DNA of 64,000 nt from Lachnospiraceae bacterium (GTDB taxonomy: Bacteria; Bacillota; Clostridia; Lachnospirales; Lachnospiraceae). The position numbers and the translations under genes were made by a program. This document shows, one piece after another, positions 9,199 to 18,138 of the stretch. Location: contig JAFZQU010000028.1 of the NCBI GenBank assembly GCA_017620255.1, positions 186,001 to 250,000 on the forward strand, read 5' to 3'. How positions within the stretch are numbered: position 1 is the stretch's first letter; the number at the start of each line of letters is the position of its first letter. The notes under the pieces were generated by a model. The model was not told the DNA's origin. It ran no database searches and saw nothing but the letters and a program-made list of their open reading frames with translations.

Positions 9199-10260
9199 TT
9201 ATTCCAATGCCTCATAGAGGACCGTTGTGTTCACCAGCATCAGGTCCGCGGTCGTGCCGTCGTTTGTGGCCGCATACGGTTCGACGGAGGCATTCATCAG
9301 TTTTGTATAGATGGCATCATAGTCTTCTTTTGTAAAATTACGGAAGTCGGAATTTTCCATCTCAAGCCCGATGCCGTTGTTGGACGCGTTCATTTTGGTC
9401 GTGATGCCGCCCTTGAACCGGTCGTTGTAATAATCCGAAACGCCGTTATAGACGCTGTGCGAGAGGTTCTTCAGAGCAGAAGTGATCACGGTATCCGATT
9501 CTTCGGACTGATCCACGTCGACACCGATCACTTTTCCGCCGTTCTGCTCTGCCGCCATCATGACGGATCTGCCCATGGCACCGCCGCAGGCAAAGATCAC
9601 TTCCGTACCCATCGTGTACCATTCGGATGACATTTCAACCACATGCGCGTCTTCAAAATACGTGCCTGCATAGGTGTACTTGATCTCCACCTGTCTGCCC
9701 ATTTCGATCGCGGCATAGTCAGCGCCCTGCACGTAACCGTATCCGAAACGGATCACCGCATCTTCGGGTTCGCCGCCGATAAAGCCGAGTCTCGTATAAC
9801 CGTCACGGACAGCGGCATAGCCTGCAAGGAACCCTGCCTGCTCTTCCGCAAACACGATCTGCATGACATTCTTTTTGACAGTCATGTCCGTATAATCCGC
9901 GTTGTGCACTTCCCCGTCCAGCAGGATGAAATTCACTTTCGAATACTCTTTCTGCGCGGTAAAAACAGCTTCCTCGGGAAGATACCCGGGGCATACGATC
10001 AGTTTCGCACCGGCTTTGACTGCCTCATCGATCGAGTCAAGATAGGATTCCTTCAGTGCTTCTTTGGGCTGATAGAAAGTATGCGGGATCTCTGCTTCCT
10101 CGCAGTATTCCACGATCCCTTCCCATGCGCCCTGGTTGTAGGATCCGTCTTCTACCGTTCCCACATCGGTGATCAGCGCGACACTTCCTTTTTTATCGCT
10201 ACAGCCTGCTGAGAGCATCGCAAAAACAAGGCAGGCTGCGATCATGATCTTTCTTTTCAT
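9199..10260 (-). CDS. BMP/PnrA-type nucleoside-binding lipoprotein
   Basis: The 353-residue protein has a lipoprotein signal peptide with lipobox LSAGC at residues 16-20, then a BMP family (PnrA/TmpC) binding domain beginning SVALITDVGTVEDGSYNQGAWEG. Members bind purine nucleosides for an ABC importer. No permease or ATPase partner is encoded nearby, so they must be elsewhere, or the protein may work with the sensor kinases upstream in the same run. The start overlaps the stop of the purine nucleoside phosphorylase gene by four bases, which argues for a nucleoside ligand. Confidence 0.9.
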   Translation of the reverse strand: MKRKIMIAACLVFAMLSAGCSDKKGSVALITDVGTVEDGSYNQGAWEGIVEYCEEAEIPHTFYQPKEALKESYLDSIDEAVKAGAKLIVCPGYLPEEAVFTAQKEYSKVNFILLDGEVHNADYTDMTVKKNVMQIVFAEEQAGFLAGYAAVRDGYTRLGFIGGEPEDAVIRFGYGYVQGADYAAIEMGRQVEIKYTYAGTYFEDAHVVEMSSEWYTMGTEVIFACGGAMGRSVMMAAEQNGGKVIGVDVDQSEESDTVITSALKNLSHSVYNGVSDYYNDRFKGGITTKMNASNNGIGLEMENSDFRNFTKEDYDAIYTKLMNASVEPYAATNDGTTADLMLVNTTVLYEALE

Positions 10261-11099
10261 AAATTCCCCGTTTCAGCTCCAAATCTGATGATGGACTGTG
10301 TAACAAGATTTTTGAATTTCGGTGCAGCCGCATTGGCCGCTTCCTGTACTTCCTCATGCGTTAACGGATTTTCGGAAAGCCCTGCGGCAAGGTTGCAGAC
10401 ACAGGAGATCGCACAGATCTTCATACCGCAGTGATTCGCCGTGATCGCTTCCACAACGGTGCTCATGCCGACCGCATCAATACCGAGTTTGGAAAGCATT
10501 CTGATCTCTGCGGGAGATTCAAAGGAAGGGCCCGTCAGCTGTGCATATACGCCTTCTTTGAGGTCGATCCCGTTTTCTTTTGCAACAGTCCTGATGATCT
10601 GCTGCAGATCCTTATCATACACGGAACTCATATCCGGGAAACGGACGCCGAGTTCTTCGATATTCTCTCCGATCAGGGGATTGGGTGCGAAGCAGGAAAT
10701 ATGATCGTTTAACATCATAAAATCACCGGCACCGAAATTTGTATTGATCCCGCCTGACGCATTGGTAAGGAATAAGATCTTCGCGCCCATCATCTTCATG
10801 AGACGGATCGGGAGCACGACATCCGTGATCGGATATCCCTCATAGTAATGGACTCTGCCCTGCATGCAGACAGTCGGTACTTCTCCGACATAGCCGAATA
10901 CAAACTGTCCTTTATGTCCCGGAACGGTAGAGACCGGAAACCCGTCGATCTCCTGATAAGGAAGGGTCGATACGACACGGATATCATTTGCGTAATCGCC
11001 AAGCCCGGATCCTAAGATCAAAGCGACCTTCGGTTCGATCGGGATCCTGTCGCGGATACTTTCATAGCATTTGGTGAGTTTCTCATAAACCTTGTTCAT
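10257..11099 (-). CDS. purine-nucleoside phosphorylase
   Basis: The 280-residue protein belongs to the trimeric PNP family (inosine/guanosine phosphorylase). It splits purine nucleosides with phosphate to base and ribose-1-phosphate. The phosphate site ALILGSGLG near residue 27, the PGHKGQFV segment, the YYEGYP block and VGMSTVVEA are diagnostic. The gene is coupled by four-base overlaps to the sensor kinase upstream and the lipoprotein downstream. I leave the symbol open because punA, pnp and deoD naming differs between genera. Confidence 0.94.
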   Translation of the reverse strand: MNKVYEKLTKCYESIRDRIPIEPKVALILGSGLGDYANDIRVVSTLPYQEIDGFPVSTVPGHKGQFVFGYVGEVPTVCMQGRVHYYEGYPITDVVLPIRLMKMMGAKILFLTNASGGINTNFGAGDFMMLNDHISCFAPNPLIGENIEELGVRFPDMSSVYDKDLQQIIRTVAKENGIDLKEGVYAQLTGPSFESPAEIRMLSKLGIDAVGMSTVVEAITANHCGMKICAISCVCNLAAGLSENPLTHEEVQEAANAAAPKFKNLVTQSIIRFGAETGNL

Positions 11100-13891
11100 G
11101 TCTTGTCCTCCTGATTGATCATATTTTCCGTTTCTTCAAGCAATGCACGTACGGCGTGATAATCAAACTGTTCGTATTTGGAACGTATCTTCCTGATCTG
11201 CGTATTGTATTTCTCACCGAAATTGATCTGTGAGAGTTCTCCGATCTTTTCTTCGCAATATTTCAGGTTCACACTGGCAAGCGCCTGTTTCAGATCGGAT
11301 ATCGTCTGAAGCTCAAGCGGCTTTTCTTCGCCACCGGGGGTTCCTGCTCCGGCACCGTCATCATCAAACCGGTCATTTGCGATCAGATACTCCCGGATCT
11401 TATCTAACAGCGACTCGAACCGTAAGAAGGTTTCCGCATGATAGGTGTCAATGTAGGAACGGTTGTTTTCTTTGCCTGCCATTTCCAGTGCTTTGAAACG
11501 TTCCGATATATTTTTGGCACCGACACTGGCACTGCTGCTCTTTAGGGCATGTACATCTGTCGTATATGCCGACAGATCCTGTGCAAGCAGCGAATCGATC
11601 TGTTCGAGTTTCCTGCGTCCTTCACGGTAATAGGTGTTCAGGATGGATAAATAGACTCCCTTTTCACCGCCGACCATCTCGATCCCGCTGTCCGGATCAA
11701 ACTGCAAAAGATCGGTATTATCTTTGTCTTTTTCCTGATCCGCTACTGCAGGTTCATCGGCAGCAGTCTCTTCCGTCTCCGCGTCTGCGGTTACGAGCAG
11801 TTCCTTTGGCAGGTATGTACTTAAGATCCTGTCCAGATAGAATTCCTTGATCGGTTTTGCGATATAATCCTGGAAGCCTTCCGCGATCATCCGTTCCCGG
11901 ACATCCGCCCCGAACTCGGCTGTGATGCAGATCGCAGGGATATTGCTGTTTAAGCCGCCTCTTTTGCGGAGTTTGTGGATCGTTTCCGACCCGCTCATGC
12001 CGGGCATCAGCTGATCGAGCAGTAACAGATCGTATTTTTCTTCGGACAGGATATTGAGACATCCGTCTCCGCTGGTCGCCATATCCGCTTTGATCCCGTA
12101 GTCTGCAAGAACACTCAATGTCACTTTCAGGTTGACGATATTGTCATCCACAACGAGAACACGCGCTCCCGGGTAGGATACACGTTCCTTGTCTACGGAT
12201 TTGATATAGGCTTCCTTGTCCCAGGTGTTGTTCAGGACCTCCACCGTATTCAGACAGAATACGGGCCTGCGGATGATCCGGCAGTCATCAAAATCTTCAA
12301 AGACATGCTGGTGATCGGTCACCACATAGGTATATCTCGCACAGCCTGCATTCTCGATCGTCGGACGCAGGGCTTCATAGGCATCATCGGGGATGAAGAT
12401 ATGCGTATATTTTCTCTCTTCCATCGCAAGGCGGAAGTTGTTTGGCGATGTCGCGTAGTACGGACTGATCTTCAGATTGTCCATCAGCTGCATCCAGTAA
12501 TTGTCACCGCCTTTTTGTTCCAGATAGATCAGCACGCATTTTTCATTGGGCTTTTCGACGGTGGCGATCACTTCCTCACTGAGGATATAGTTCGTAAATT
12601 CAAATATGAGCGCCATCCCGACACCGGAAATACTCTCGATCTTCAAAGAGCCGTCCATCAGGTTCAGGAGTTCGCGGCAGATAAAGAGTTCCAGCCCCAT
12701 GCCCTTGAAGTCGGAGCGCTGGCGGCTGTCATATTCGTTATAAGCACCGAACACGGCATTCAATTCGGTTTCCGTCAGTCCTCTTCCGGTTTCTGCTATC
12801 CTGCACTGCAGCGTGATCGTATGCTCACTGTCATGTCTGGTCGCATTGATCTCAAGTGAGATCCTTCCGTACGGAAGCTGGTGCAGGGACGAAAACAGCA
12901 GATAACGGAACACCTGCTTGATGCGGATATCATCCCCGTAAAGGAAATGCGGGATCGAGGCATCCACATATGCCTGGAAATCCGTTTCATTGAGTCCGTA
13001 TTCCATGACAACGGACTGAATGACATCATCGATCAGTTTCCGGAAATCATAGCGTGTCTGCAAGAGTTCCATCTTGTTCGAATTCAGTTTGGAATAGACC
13101 AGGATATTGTTGATGATCGACAACAGTTCCGTGGAAGCGGTCTTGATCGTTTCTGCCTGTTCTCTTGCTTCATTTGACAGATCCTCTTTCAGGATCACCT
13201 CCGTCATACCGATGATCGCGTTCATCGGTGTGCGGATCTCATGCGTTAAATTGGCCAGGAATCTGCTCTTTCCCCTTCCGGCGGAATTTAAGGATCTGTT
13301 TGCAAGCAGCAGTTTTTCATGCAGTTTTTTGAATATGATCGTCTGGTAGTAAATGATAAATACGGGCATAACGGAAGCAAGCACAAAGCAGGCTGCGATC
13401 CCCTCTCCTGCATTTAAGAAACTACGGTACGGTGCAAGATCCGCACGGTAAGTATAGGTATAGAACAAAAGATAGCCGTACCAGGCAAGCTCCGTGATCA
13501 CCATGAACAGAAGTGTTTTCCCTTTCGTCAGGAAGAAGGTCAGGATCACGCCCATGGCAAAATACAGCGGTGCCCCGTTGTATATATCTCCTGTCAGGAA
13601 ATAAAACAGCGGATAACAGATGAAGTTGAACACAAGCAGATACAGGATCGTATACAGTTTGTATTCCTGTCTCAGATTCACCATATATCCCGCGCAGATC
13701 AGCAAAATCGTCAGACAGAAAGCAAGCGTGGGGATCATCGGGTTCAGGCCGGCGATCAGGAATACAAACCCCATGATCGCAGTTGCAAGAACGGCATAGA
13801 TATGCGTAAGCAAAAAGTTCTTCACCTCGATGGGGATGTTCTCATCGTTGAAATATTCAATTTTCCGTTGCAGAGTCTTTTTGAGATTCAT
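11096..13891 (-). CDS. hybrid histidine kinase with receiver and Hpt; ATPase domain degenerate
   Basis: The 931-residue protein has about six membrane helices in the first 185 residues, then a HisKA domain with the phospho-His in LTHEIRTPMNA (about residue 217). The ATPase domain is decayed. The N-box reads QVFRYLLFSSLHQL and lacks its Asn, the first glycine box reads ETGRGLTE with Glu for Asp, and only GMGLELF is normal. Next come a receiver-like domain without acceptor Asp, a true receiver (LLLLDQLMPG, about residue 590) and an Hpt domain with VHALKSSSASVG. It probably relays phosphate from another kinase rather than using ATP itself. It is four bases from the intact kinase gene upstream. 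Confidence 0.88.
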   Translation of the reverse strand: MNLKKTLQRKIEYFNDENIPIEVKNFLLTHIYAVLATAIMGFVFLIAGLNPMIPTLAFCLTILLICAGYMVNLRQEYKLYTILYLLVFNFICYPLFYFLTGDIYNGAPLYFAMGVILTFFLTKGKTLLFMVITELAWYGYLLFYTYTYRADLAPYRSFLNAGEGIAACFVLASVMPVFIIYYQTIIFKKLHEKLLLANRSLNSAGRGKSRFLANLTHEIRTPMNAIIGMTEVILKEDLSNEAREQAETIKTASTELLSIINNILVYSKLNSNKMELLQTRYDFRKLIDDVIQSVVMEYGLNETDFQAYVDASIPHFLYGDDIRIKQVFRYLLFSSLHQLPYGRISLEINATRHDSEHTITLQCRIAETGRGLTETELNAVFGAYNEYDSRQRSDFKGMGLELFICRELLNLMDGSLKIESISGVGMALIFEFTNYILSEEVIATVEKPNEKCVLIYLEQKGGDNYWMQLMDNLKISPYYATSPNNFRLAMEERKYTHIFIPDDAYEALRPTIENAGCARYTYVVTDHQHVFEDFDDCRIIRRPVFCLNTVEVLNNTWDKEAYIKSVDKERVSYPGARVLVVDDNIVNLKVTLSVLADYGIKADMATSGDGCLNILSEEKYDLLLLDQLMPGMSGSETIHKLRKRGGLNSNIPAICITAEFGADVRERMIAEGFQDYIAKPIKEFYLDRILSTYLPKELLVTADAETEETAADEPAVADQEKDKDNTDLLQFDPDSGIEMVGGEKGVYLSILNTYYREGRRKLEQIDSLLAQDLSAYTTDVHALKSSSASVGAKNISERFKALEMAGKENNRSYIDTYHAETFLRFESLLDKIREYLIANDRFDDDGAGAGTPGGEEKPLELQTISDLKQALASVNLKYCEEKIGELSQINFGEKYNTQIRKIRSKYEQFDYHAVRALLEETENMINQEDKT

Positions 13892-13895
13892 ATCT

Positions 13896-16004
13896 TCAGT
13901 TTCCCTGTTTTACAACGATCAGTTCCCTTGGTAAATGCGTTCTGAGTGCACGCTCGATCCTGTCCACTTCGATCGGTTTCGCGATATAATCATCAAACCC
14001 GGCATCTAAGAACATTTCCTTTGCACCGTTTACAACGTTTGCGGTCAGTGCGATCACGGGAAGGGATTTCATATGCGGGTCTTCCATCTCCCGGATCTTG
14101 ATCAGCGTATCGATCCCGTTCATCTCGGGCATCATATAATCCATAAATACAAGATCCACATGGTTATTCTCAAGGATATTTAAGCATTCCATCCCGGATA
14201 AGGCCGTCAGGATGGTCGCGTCATACTTCTTCAGCAGTCCGCCGGCAACCGTCAGGTTTGTCAGGTTGTCATCCACGACAAGCAGGGTTGCTCCGGGACA
14301 CGAAAATCCGCCTTTACGGATGATCTCATGCACGTAGTTGTTGCTCCTGTTTCCAAGTGCAGCCATGACGTTCAGAGCATGCGCAGGTCTTGTGATGATG
14401 CTTCCGTACTTGTTCAGCGACACGATCCTGGAAATGTCGGTGATCAGGATCAGTTTCTCGGATAAGATCATCGTATCGAGGAAACGGATATTTTCCATGT
14501 AGCGCTCGTAAGCAATGAGCAGGTGTGAGAATTTCCTTGACAGTATCATTTCCTCGAATTCTTTCGTATCCTCCGGGATCTGACAGGATACGCCAAGTGT
14601 ATTTAGTACACCAAGAAGGAACGACTGGGCCTCTTCGTTTTTTTCGTAAATGAGCACGTTCAGTCTGTCCGTTTTAAGTCCTGATAACAGAAGCGGCTCT
14701 GCCTGTACACCGAGTGCCAGTTCAAAATCAAAAACGGATCCGACGCCGTACTGGCTCTTCACGTGTATCTCTCCGTTCAGTTTGTTTAAGATCTCCTTAC
14801 AGATCGGAAGACCGAGTCCCGTTCCTTCCACGCCCCGCTGTTTCTCATCATCTTCGTGAATACGCTCATAGACTCTGAACAGTTTCGGTAAGTCCTCACT
14901 GCGGATACCGATCCCCGTATCTTCCACTTCCACGCGCAGACTGATCGTTTCATCCATCATCTCATCACAGATGACCCTTAAGATGATCTTGCCTTTCTGC
15001 GTATATTTCACGGCATTGTTCAGGATATTGATAAACAGCTGACGCAGTCTGGAAGTATCACCGTAGAGGTATTGCGGTATCTTTTTATCGATCTCCACAT
15101 ACAGGTCCACCCCCGTATCCATGAGACGCACGGAGATCATATTGATGATCTCATACAGGAACTCACCAAAGTCAAATTTAACGGTATTTACGGTGATCTG
15201 GCGGCTGTCCGCCTTGGAGACATCCATCAGCTCATTGGTGATGGAAAGAAGTGCATTACAGGAGTTTAAGATATTGTATACACTGTCCCTGACACGGTCG
15301 TTCACGTTCTGATCCAGCATCAGATTGACGGTGCCGACAATGGCGTTCATCGGTGTACGGATCTCATGCGACATGTTGAGCAGGAAAATATCTTTGGAGA
15401 TATAGTCTTCCATGATCTTTGCATGGATCGCATCGGCTTTTTTACGTTCTTCCTGCTGGATCCGGATCCTGTACCATACGGCAAGCCCGCCGAACACGCC
15501 GGCGACAGCGATCGCAATAAAGATACCGCTGTAATCCCGAAACGACTCGTCCACCTGCAGAAGCGGGGAGATCTGTCCGCGGCTCGCATAAATGATCAGC
15601 CCCAGATAGAAGATCGTCTGTATGATCGTGATGATCAGCCCCCATTTATCGTTCAGCAAAAGGACCGTGTAGAGAAGGCCGAAAATGAAATAGATCGGGA
15701 TCATACAGACCAGACGGCCGTAACTTAAATAGACCATCGCAAGAAAGATATTGTTGAACGCAAATGACATGATGACAACCGGGATCTTGGTATTATTGAT
15801 CCGGTTGGCTTCAATGGCAGTGAGCATGAAAAAAATGACGGTACCGATACAGGTATAAAACGGGACCTTACCGGGAATATAGAGATATGTCAGAATCGTG
15901 GAACAAAGCAGACCGATCACGGCGATCAGATGGATACTGTTGAACACTCTGCGGTTGTCGCTCACCTGCTCACCGAAATACCGGTCATAGATCTGATGAA
16001 ACAT
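13896..16004 (-). CDS. hybrid histidine kinase, catalytically intact
   Basis: The 702-residue protein has about six membrane helices in the first 180 residues, then HisKA with MSHEIRTPMNAIVG near residue 215. The ATPase domain is complete, with FINILNNAVKYT, EDTGIGIR and GTGLGLPI. A receiver-like region without acceptor Asp follows, then a true receiver with DLVFMDYMMPEMNG and IAKPIE near the end. There is no Hpt domain, whereas the next gene has one, so the two could form one phosphorelay. GAGAGGAT precedes the start. The upstream gene encodes an HD-GYP response regulator. The signal sensed is unknown. Confidence 0.92.
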   Translation of the reverse strand: MFHQIYDRYFGEQVSDNRRVFNSIHLIAVIGLLCSTILTYLYIPGKVPFYTCIGTVIFFMLTAIEANRINNTKIPVVIMSFAFNNIFLAMVYLSYGRLVCMIPIYFIFGLLYTVLLLNDKWGLIITIIQTIFYLGLIIYASRGQISPLLQVDESFRDYSGIFIAIAVAGVFGGLAVWYRIRIQQEERKKADAIHAKIMEDYISKDIFLLNMSHEIRTPMNAIVGTVNLMLDQNVNDRVRDSVYNILNSCNALLSITNELMDVSKADSRQITVNTVKFDFGEFLYEIINMISVRLMDTGVDLYVEIDKKIPQYLYGDTSRLRQLFINILNNAVKYTQKGKIILRVICDEMMDETISLRVEVEDTGIGIRSEDLPKLFRVYERIHEDDEKQRGVEGTGLGLPICKEILNKLNGEIHVKSQYGVGSVFDFELALGVQAEPLLLSGLKTDRLNVLIYEKNEEAQSFLLGVLNTLGVSCQIPEDTKEFEEMILSRKFSHLLIAYERYMENIRFLDTMILSEKLILITDISRIVSLNKYGSIITRPAHALNVMAALGNRSNNYVHEIIRKGGFSCPGATLLVVDDNLTNLTVAGGLLKKYDATILTALSGMECLNILENNHVDLVFMDYMMPEMNGIDTLIKIREMEDPHMKSLPVIALTANVVNGAKEMFLDAGFDDYIAKPIEVDRIERALRTHLPRELIVVKQGN

Positions 16005-16024
16005 AGATATCCTCTCAAAACGGA

Positions 16025-17080
16025 TCAGTACGCGATCCGCTCGATCTCTCTCTCAATACTTAAAAATACATCCACAAGATCCGGGTCGAAATGCGTTCCG
16101 CCCCAGAGACGGATCCGGTTCACGGCCTCTGTATGCGTAAGCGGCTTCGCGCCGTCATTCTGATGACGGAAATCATCATAACTGTTGACGATCGCAAGGA
16201 TCCTTGCCTCGATCGGTATATCCGTTGTCATCAGATTGTCGGGATATCCTTTTCCGTCCCATCTCTCATGATGATAACGGCACATATTGTATGCATAAAG
16301 CAGGAAGTTATTATGCGAAACGACATTCATGACTTTTTTAACGGCTTCCGCGCCAAGGACCGTGTGCGCGTGATTGAATTCTTTCTCCGCCAAGGACAGA
16401 TCTCCCATATCCGCAAGGCACCTGTCAGTCATACAGATCTTCCCGATATCATGCATCTTCGATGCAAACAGCAGGATCTCCGCATCTTCTTTCTTGAGAT
16501 CGAACTGTCCGACACGGATCAGCGCATCCAGATAGATATGCATGTATTTTTCAACGCGCATGGAATGCTCGGCGATCAGATGCGAACGGTTGCCCATCAG
16601 GGAAACGAACATCTCCACGATCGCATATTCCAGCTCGACGATATTATGGATCTTGTTGGACAGCGCTTTCTGCAGTGTTTCGTTGACTCTTGTCAGCCGG
16701 CGTTCGGATTCAAGGAGCCTGATATGTACATCCAGACGTTTCCGAAGGAGAACGGTTGAATACGGTTTTTTAATATAATCGACCGCACCAAGAAAATACC
16801 CTTCTACTTCCGTGGTGGGATCATCCTGTGCGGTCAGGAAAATGACCGGAATACCGGACAGCGACGGATCGTTCTTGATCTCGGATATGACATGGAATCC
16901 GTTCACTTCCGGCATTTCAACGTCAAGCAGGATCAGATCGGGCGGTTCAGGCATATCATGCAGGAATTCAAGCGCCGTCTGTCCGGATGAAACCGGAAGG
17001 ATCTCATACTCATCTTCCAGGGCCTTTTTGGCCATGATCAGATTCGTCATGTTGTCGTCTACGATCATCACTTTGTACAT
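16025..17080 (-). CDS. response regulator with HD-GYP domain
   Basis: The 351-residue protein has an N-terminal receiver (LILLDVEMPEVNG, acceptor Asp near residue 55) and a C-terminal HD-GYP domain. The motifs MHDIGKI and HHERWDGKGYP are present, so it probably hydrolyses cyclic di-GMP. In the final metal motif, usually (A/V)D-x-(Y/F)-D-A, the sequence reads VNSYDDF, an Asn for the first Asp, which may alter metal loading. It heads a same-strand run with two hybrid kinases, its likely phosphate donors. There is no Shine-Dalgarno sequence before the ATG, and a promoter lies so close that the mRNA is predicted to be leaderless. Confidence 0.9.
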   Translation of the reverse strand: MYKVMIVDDNMTNLIMAKKALEDEYEILPVSSGQTALEFLHDMPEPPDLILLDVEMPEVNGFHVISEIKNDPSLSGIPVIFLTAQDDPTTEVEGYFLGAVDYIKKPYSTVLLRKRLDVHIRLLESERRLTRVNETLQKALSNKIHNIVELEYAIVEMFVSLMGNRSHLIAEHSMRVEKYMHIYLDALIRVGQFDLKKEDAEILLFASKMHDIGKICMTDRCLADMGDLSLAEKEFNHAHTVLGAEAVKKVMNVVSHNNFLLYAYNMCRYHHERWDGKGYPDNLMTTDIPIEARILAIVNSYDDFRHQNDGAKPLTHTEAVNRIRLWGGTHFDPDLVDVFLSIEREIERIAY

Positions 17081-17086
17081 AATGTT

Positions 17087-17115
17087 ATTTTATTATAGAT
17101 TGTGCGGAAAATCAA
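17087..17115 (-). promoter_or_regulatory. promoter of HD-GYP gene, predicted leaderless start
   Basis: On the minus strand TTGATT and TAAAAT are separated by 17 bases. The -10 box ends six bases before the ATG of the HD-GYP gene, and no ribosome site is present. A seven-base inverted repeat (AGATTGT/ACAATCT, 17097-17121) overlaps the promoter and could be an operator or a weak terminator for gpsA. Confidence 0.5.
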
Positions 17116-17127
17116 CAATCTATGTGC

Positions 17128-18138
17128 TTATTCCCATGGTATGGAAGTATTTTCCAGCTTCTTGTCGCGAAGCATCAGATCGGAGACGGTCAAAGCCGCA
17201 TCTTTCCCGTGGAAAAGCACTTCGTTCACCTCAGAGATGATGGGCACTTCAACGCCGTATTTCTGCGCCAGGGCATACGCTGCTTTGGCGGAATAGACGC
17301 CTTCCACGACCATCTTTACTTCTGCCATCGCCTCTTCCGCCGTCTTACCCTGTCCGATCAGGATCCCTGCTCTCCTGTTTCTCGAATGCATACTCGCACA
17401 GGTCACGATCAGGTCCCCGATGCCGGTAAGGCCGCAGAACGTTTCGAGTTTACCGCCCATGGCCATGCCGAGTCTTGCGATCTCTCCGATGCCTCTTGTA
17501 ATGAGTGCCGCTTTGGTGTTATCACCATACCCCAGTCCGTCGGCTATCCCCGCTGCAAGAGCCACCACGTTTTTTAGTGCACCCCCGAGTTCGATCCCCA
17601 GAACATCAGGACTTGTATAGATCCGGAACACTTCATTCATAAACAGGTTCTGGATCGTCTCCGCGGTTTTTTTATCCTTTGCTCCCACAACACAGGTTGT
17701 CGGGATACCGCGTCCGACTTCTTCGGCATGTGACGGACCGGAAAGCACAGCCAAAGATGCATTCGGAATTTCTTCATGTATGATCTGCGTCAGTGTATAG
17801 AGTGTACTCTCTTCGATGCCCTTGGCAACATTCACGATGATCTGTGAATCCTTCACCATCGGGGCGATCAGATGTGCCGTGGAGCGCACATAAGGTGAGG
17901 GAACGGCTATGATCAGCACATCCCTGCCCTGAACCGTTTCCTTTAGATCCGATGTAAATACGATCTCTTCGGGTATGTGTACGCCCGGCAGTTTTTCCTT
18001 ATGCTCCCTGTTCTCACGGAGCATCTTTACTTCTTCTTCCAGGATCGACCAGACACATACCTGATGTCCGTTTTTGTGGAGGACCATCGATAATGCTGTC
18101 CCCCAGCTTCCGGCGCCGAGAATCCCGACACTAGCCAT
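17128..18138 (-). CDS. gpsA: glycerol-3-phosphate dehydrogenase [NAD(P)+]
   Basis: The 336-residue protein reduces dihydroxyacetone phosphate to sn-glycerol-3-phosphate for phospholipid synthesis. The nucleotide-binding GAGSWGTALS is at residues 8-17, NVAKGIE near residue 110, and the catalytic Lys and adjoining motif in LGGALKNVVALAAG near residue 190. Length is as expected. The start overlaps the plsY stop by eight bases, so substrate supply and the acyltransferase that uses the product are encoded together. Confidence 0.96.
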   Translation of the reverse strand: MASVGILGAGSWGTALSMVLHKNGHQVCVWSILEEEVKMLRENREHKEKLPGVHIPEEIVFTSDLKETVQGRDVLIIAVPSPYVRSTAHLIAPMVKDSQIIVNVAKGIEESTLYTLTQIIHEEIPNASLAVLSGPSHAEEVGRGIPTTCVVGAKDKKTAETIQNLFMNEVFRIYTSPDVLGIELGGALKNVVALAAGIADGLGYGDNTKAALITRGIGEIARLGMAMGGKLETFCGLTGIGDLIVTCASMHSRNRRAGILIGQGKTAEEAMAEVKMVVEGVYSAKAAYALAQKYGVEVPIISEVNEVLFHGKDAALTVSDLMLRDKKLENTSIPWE

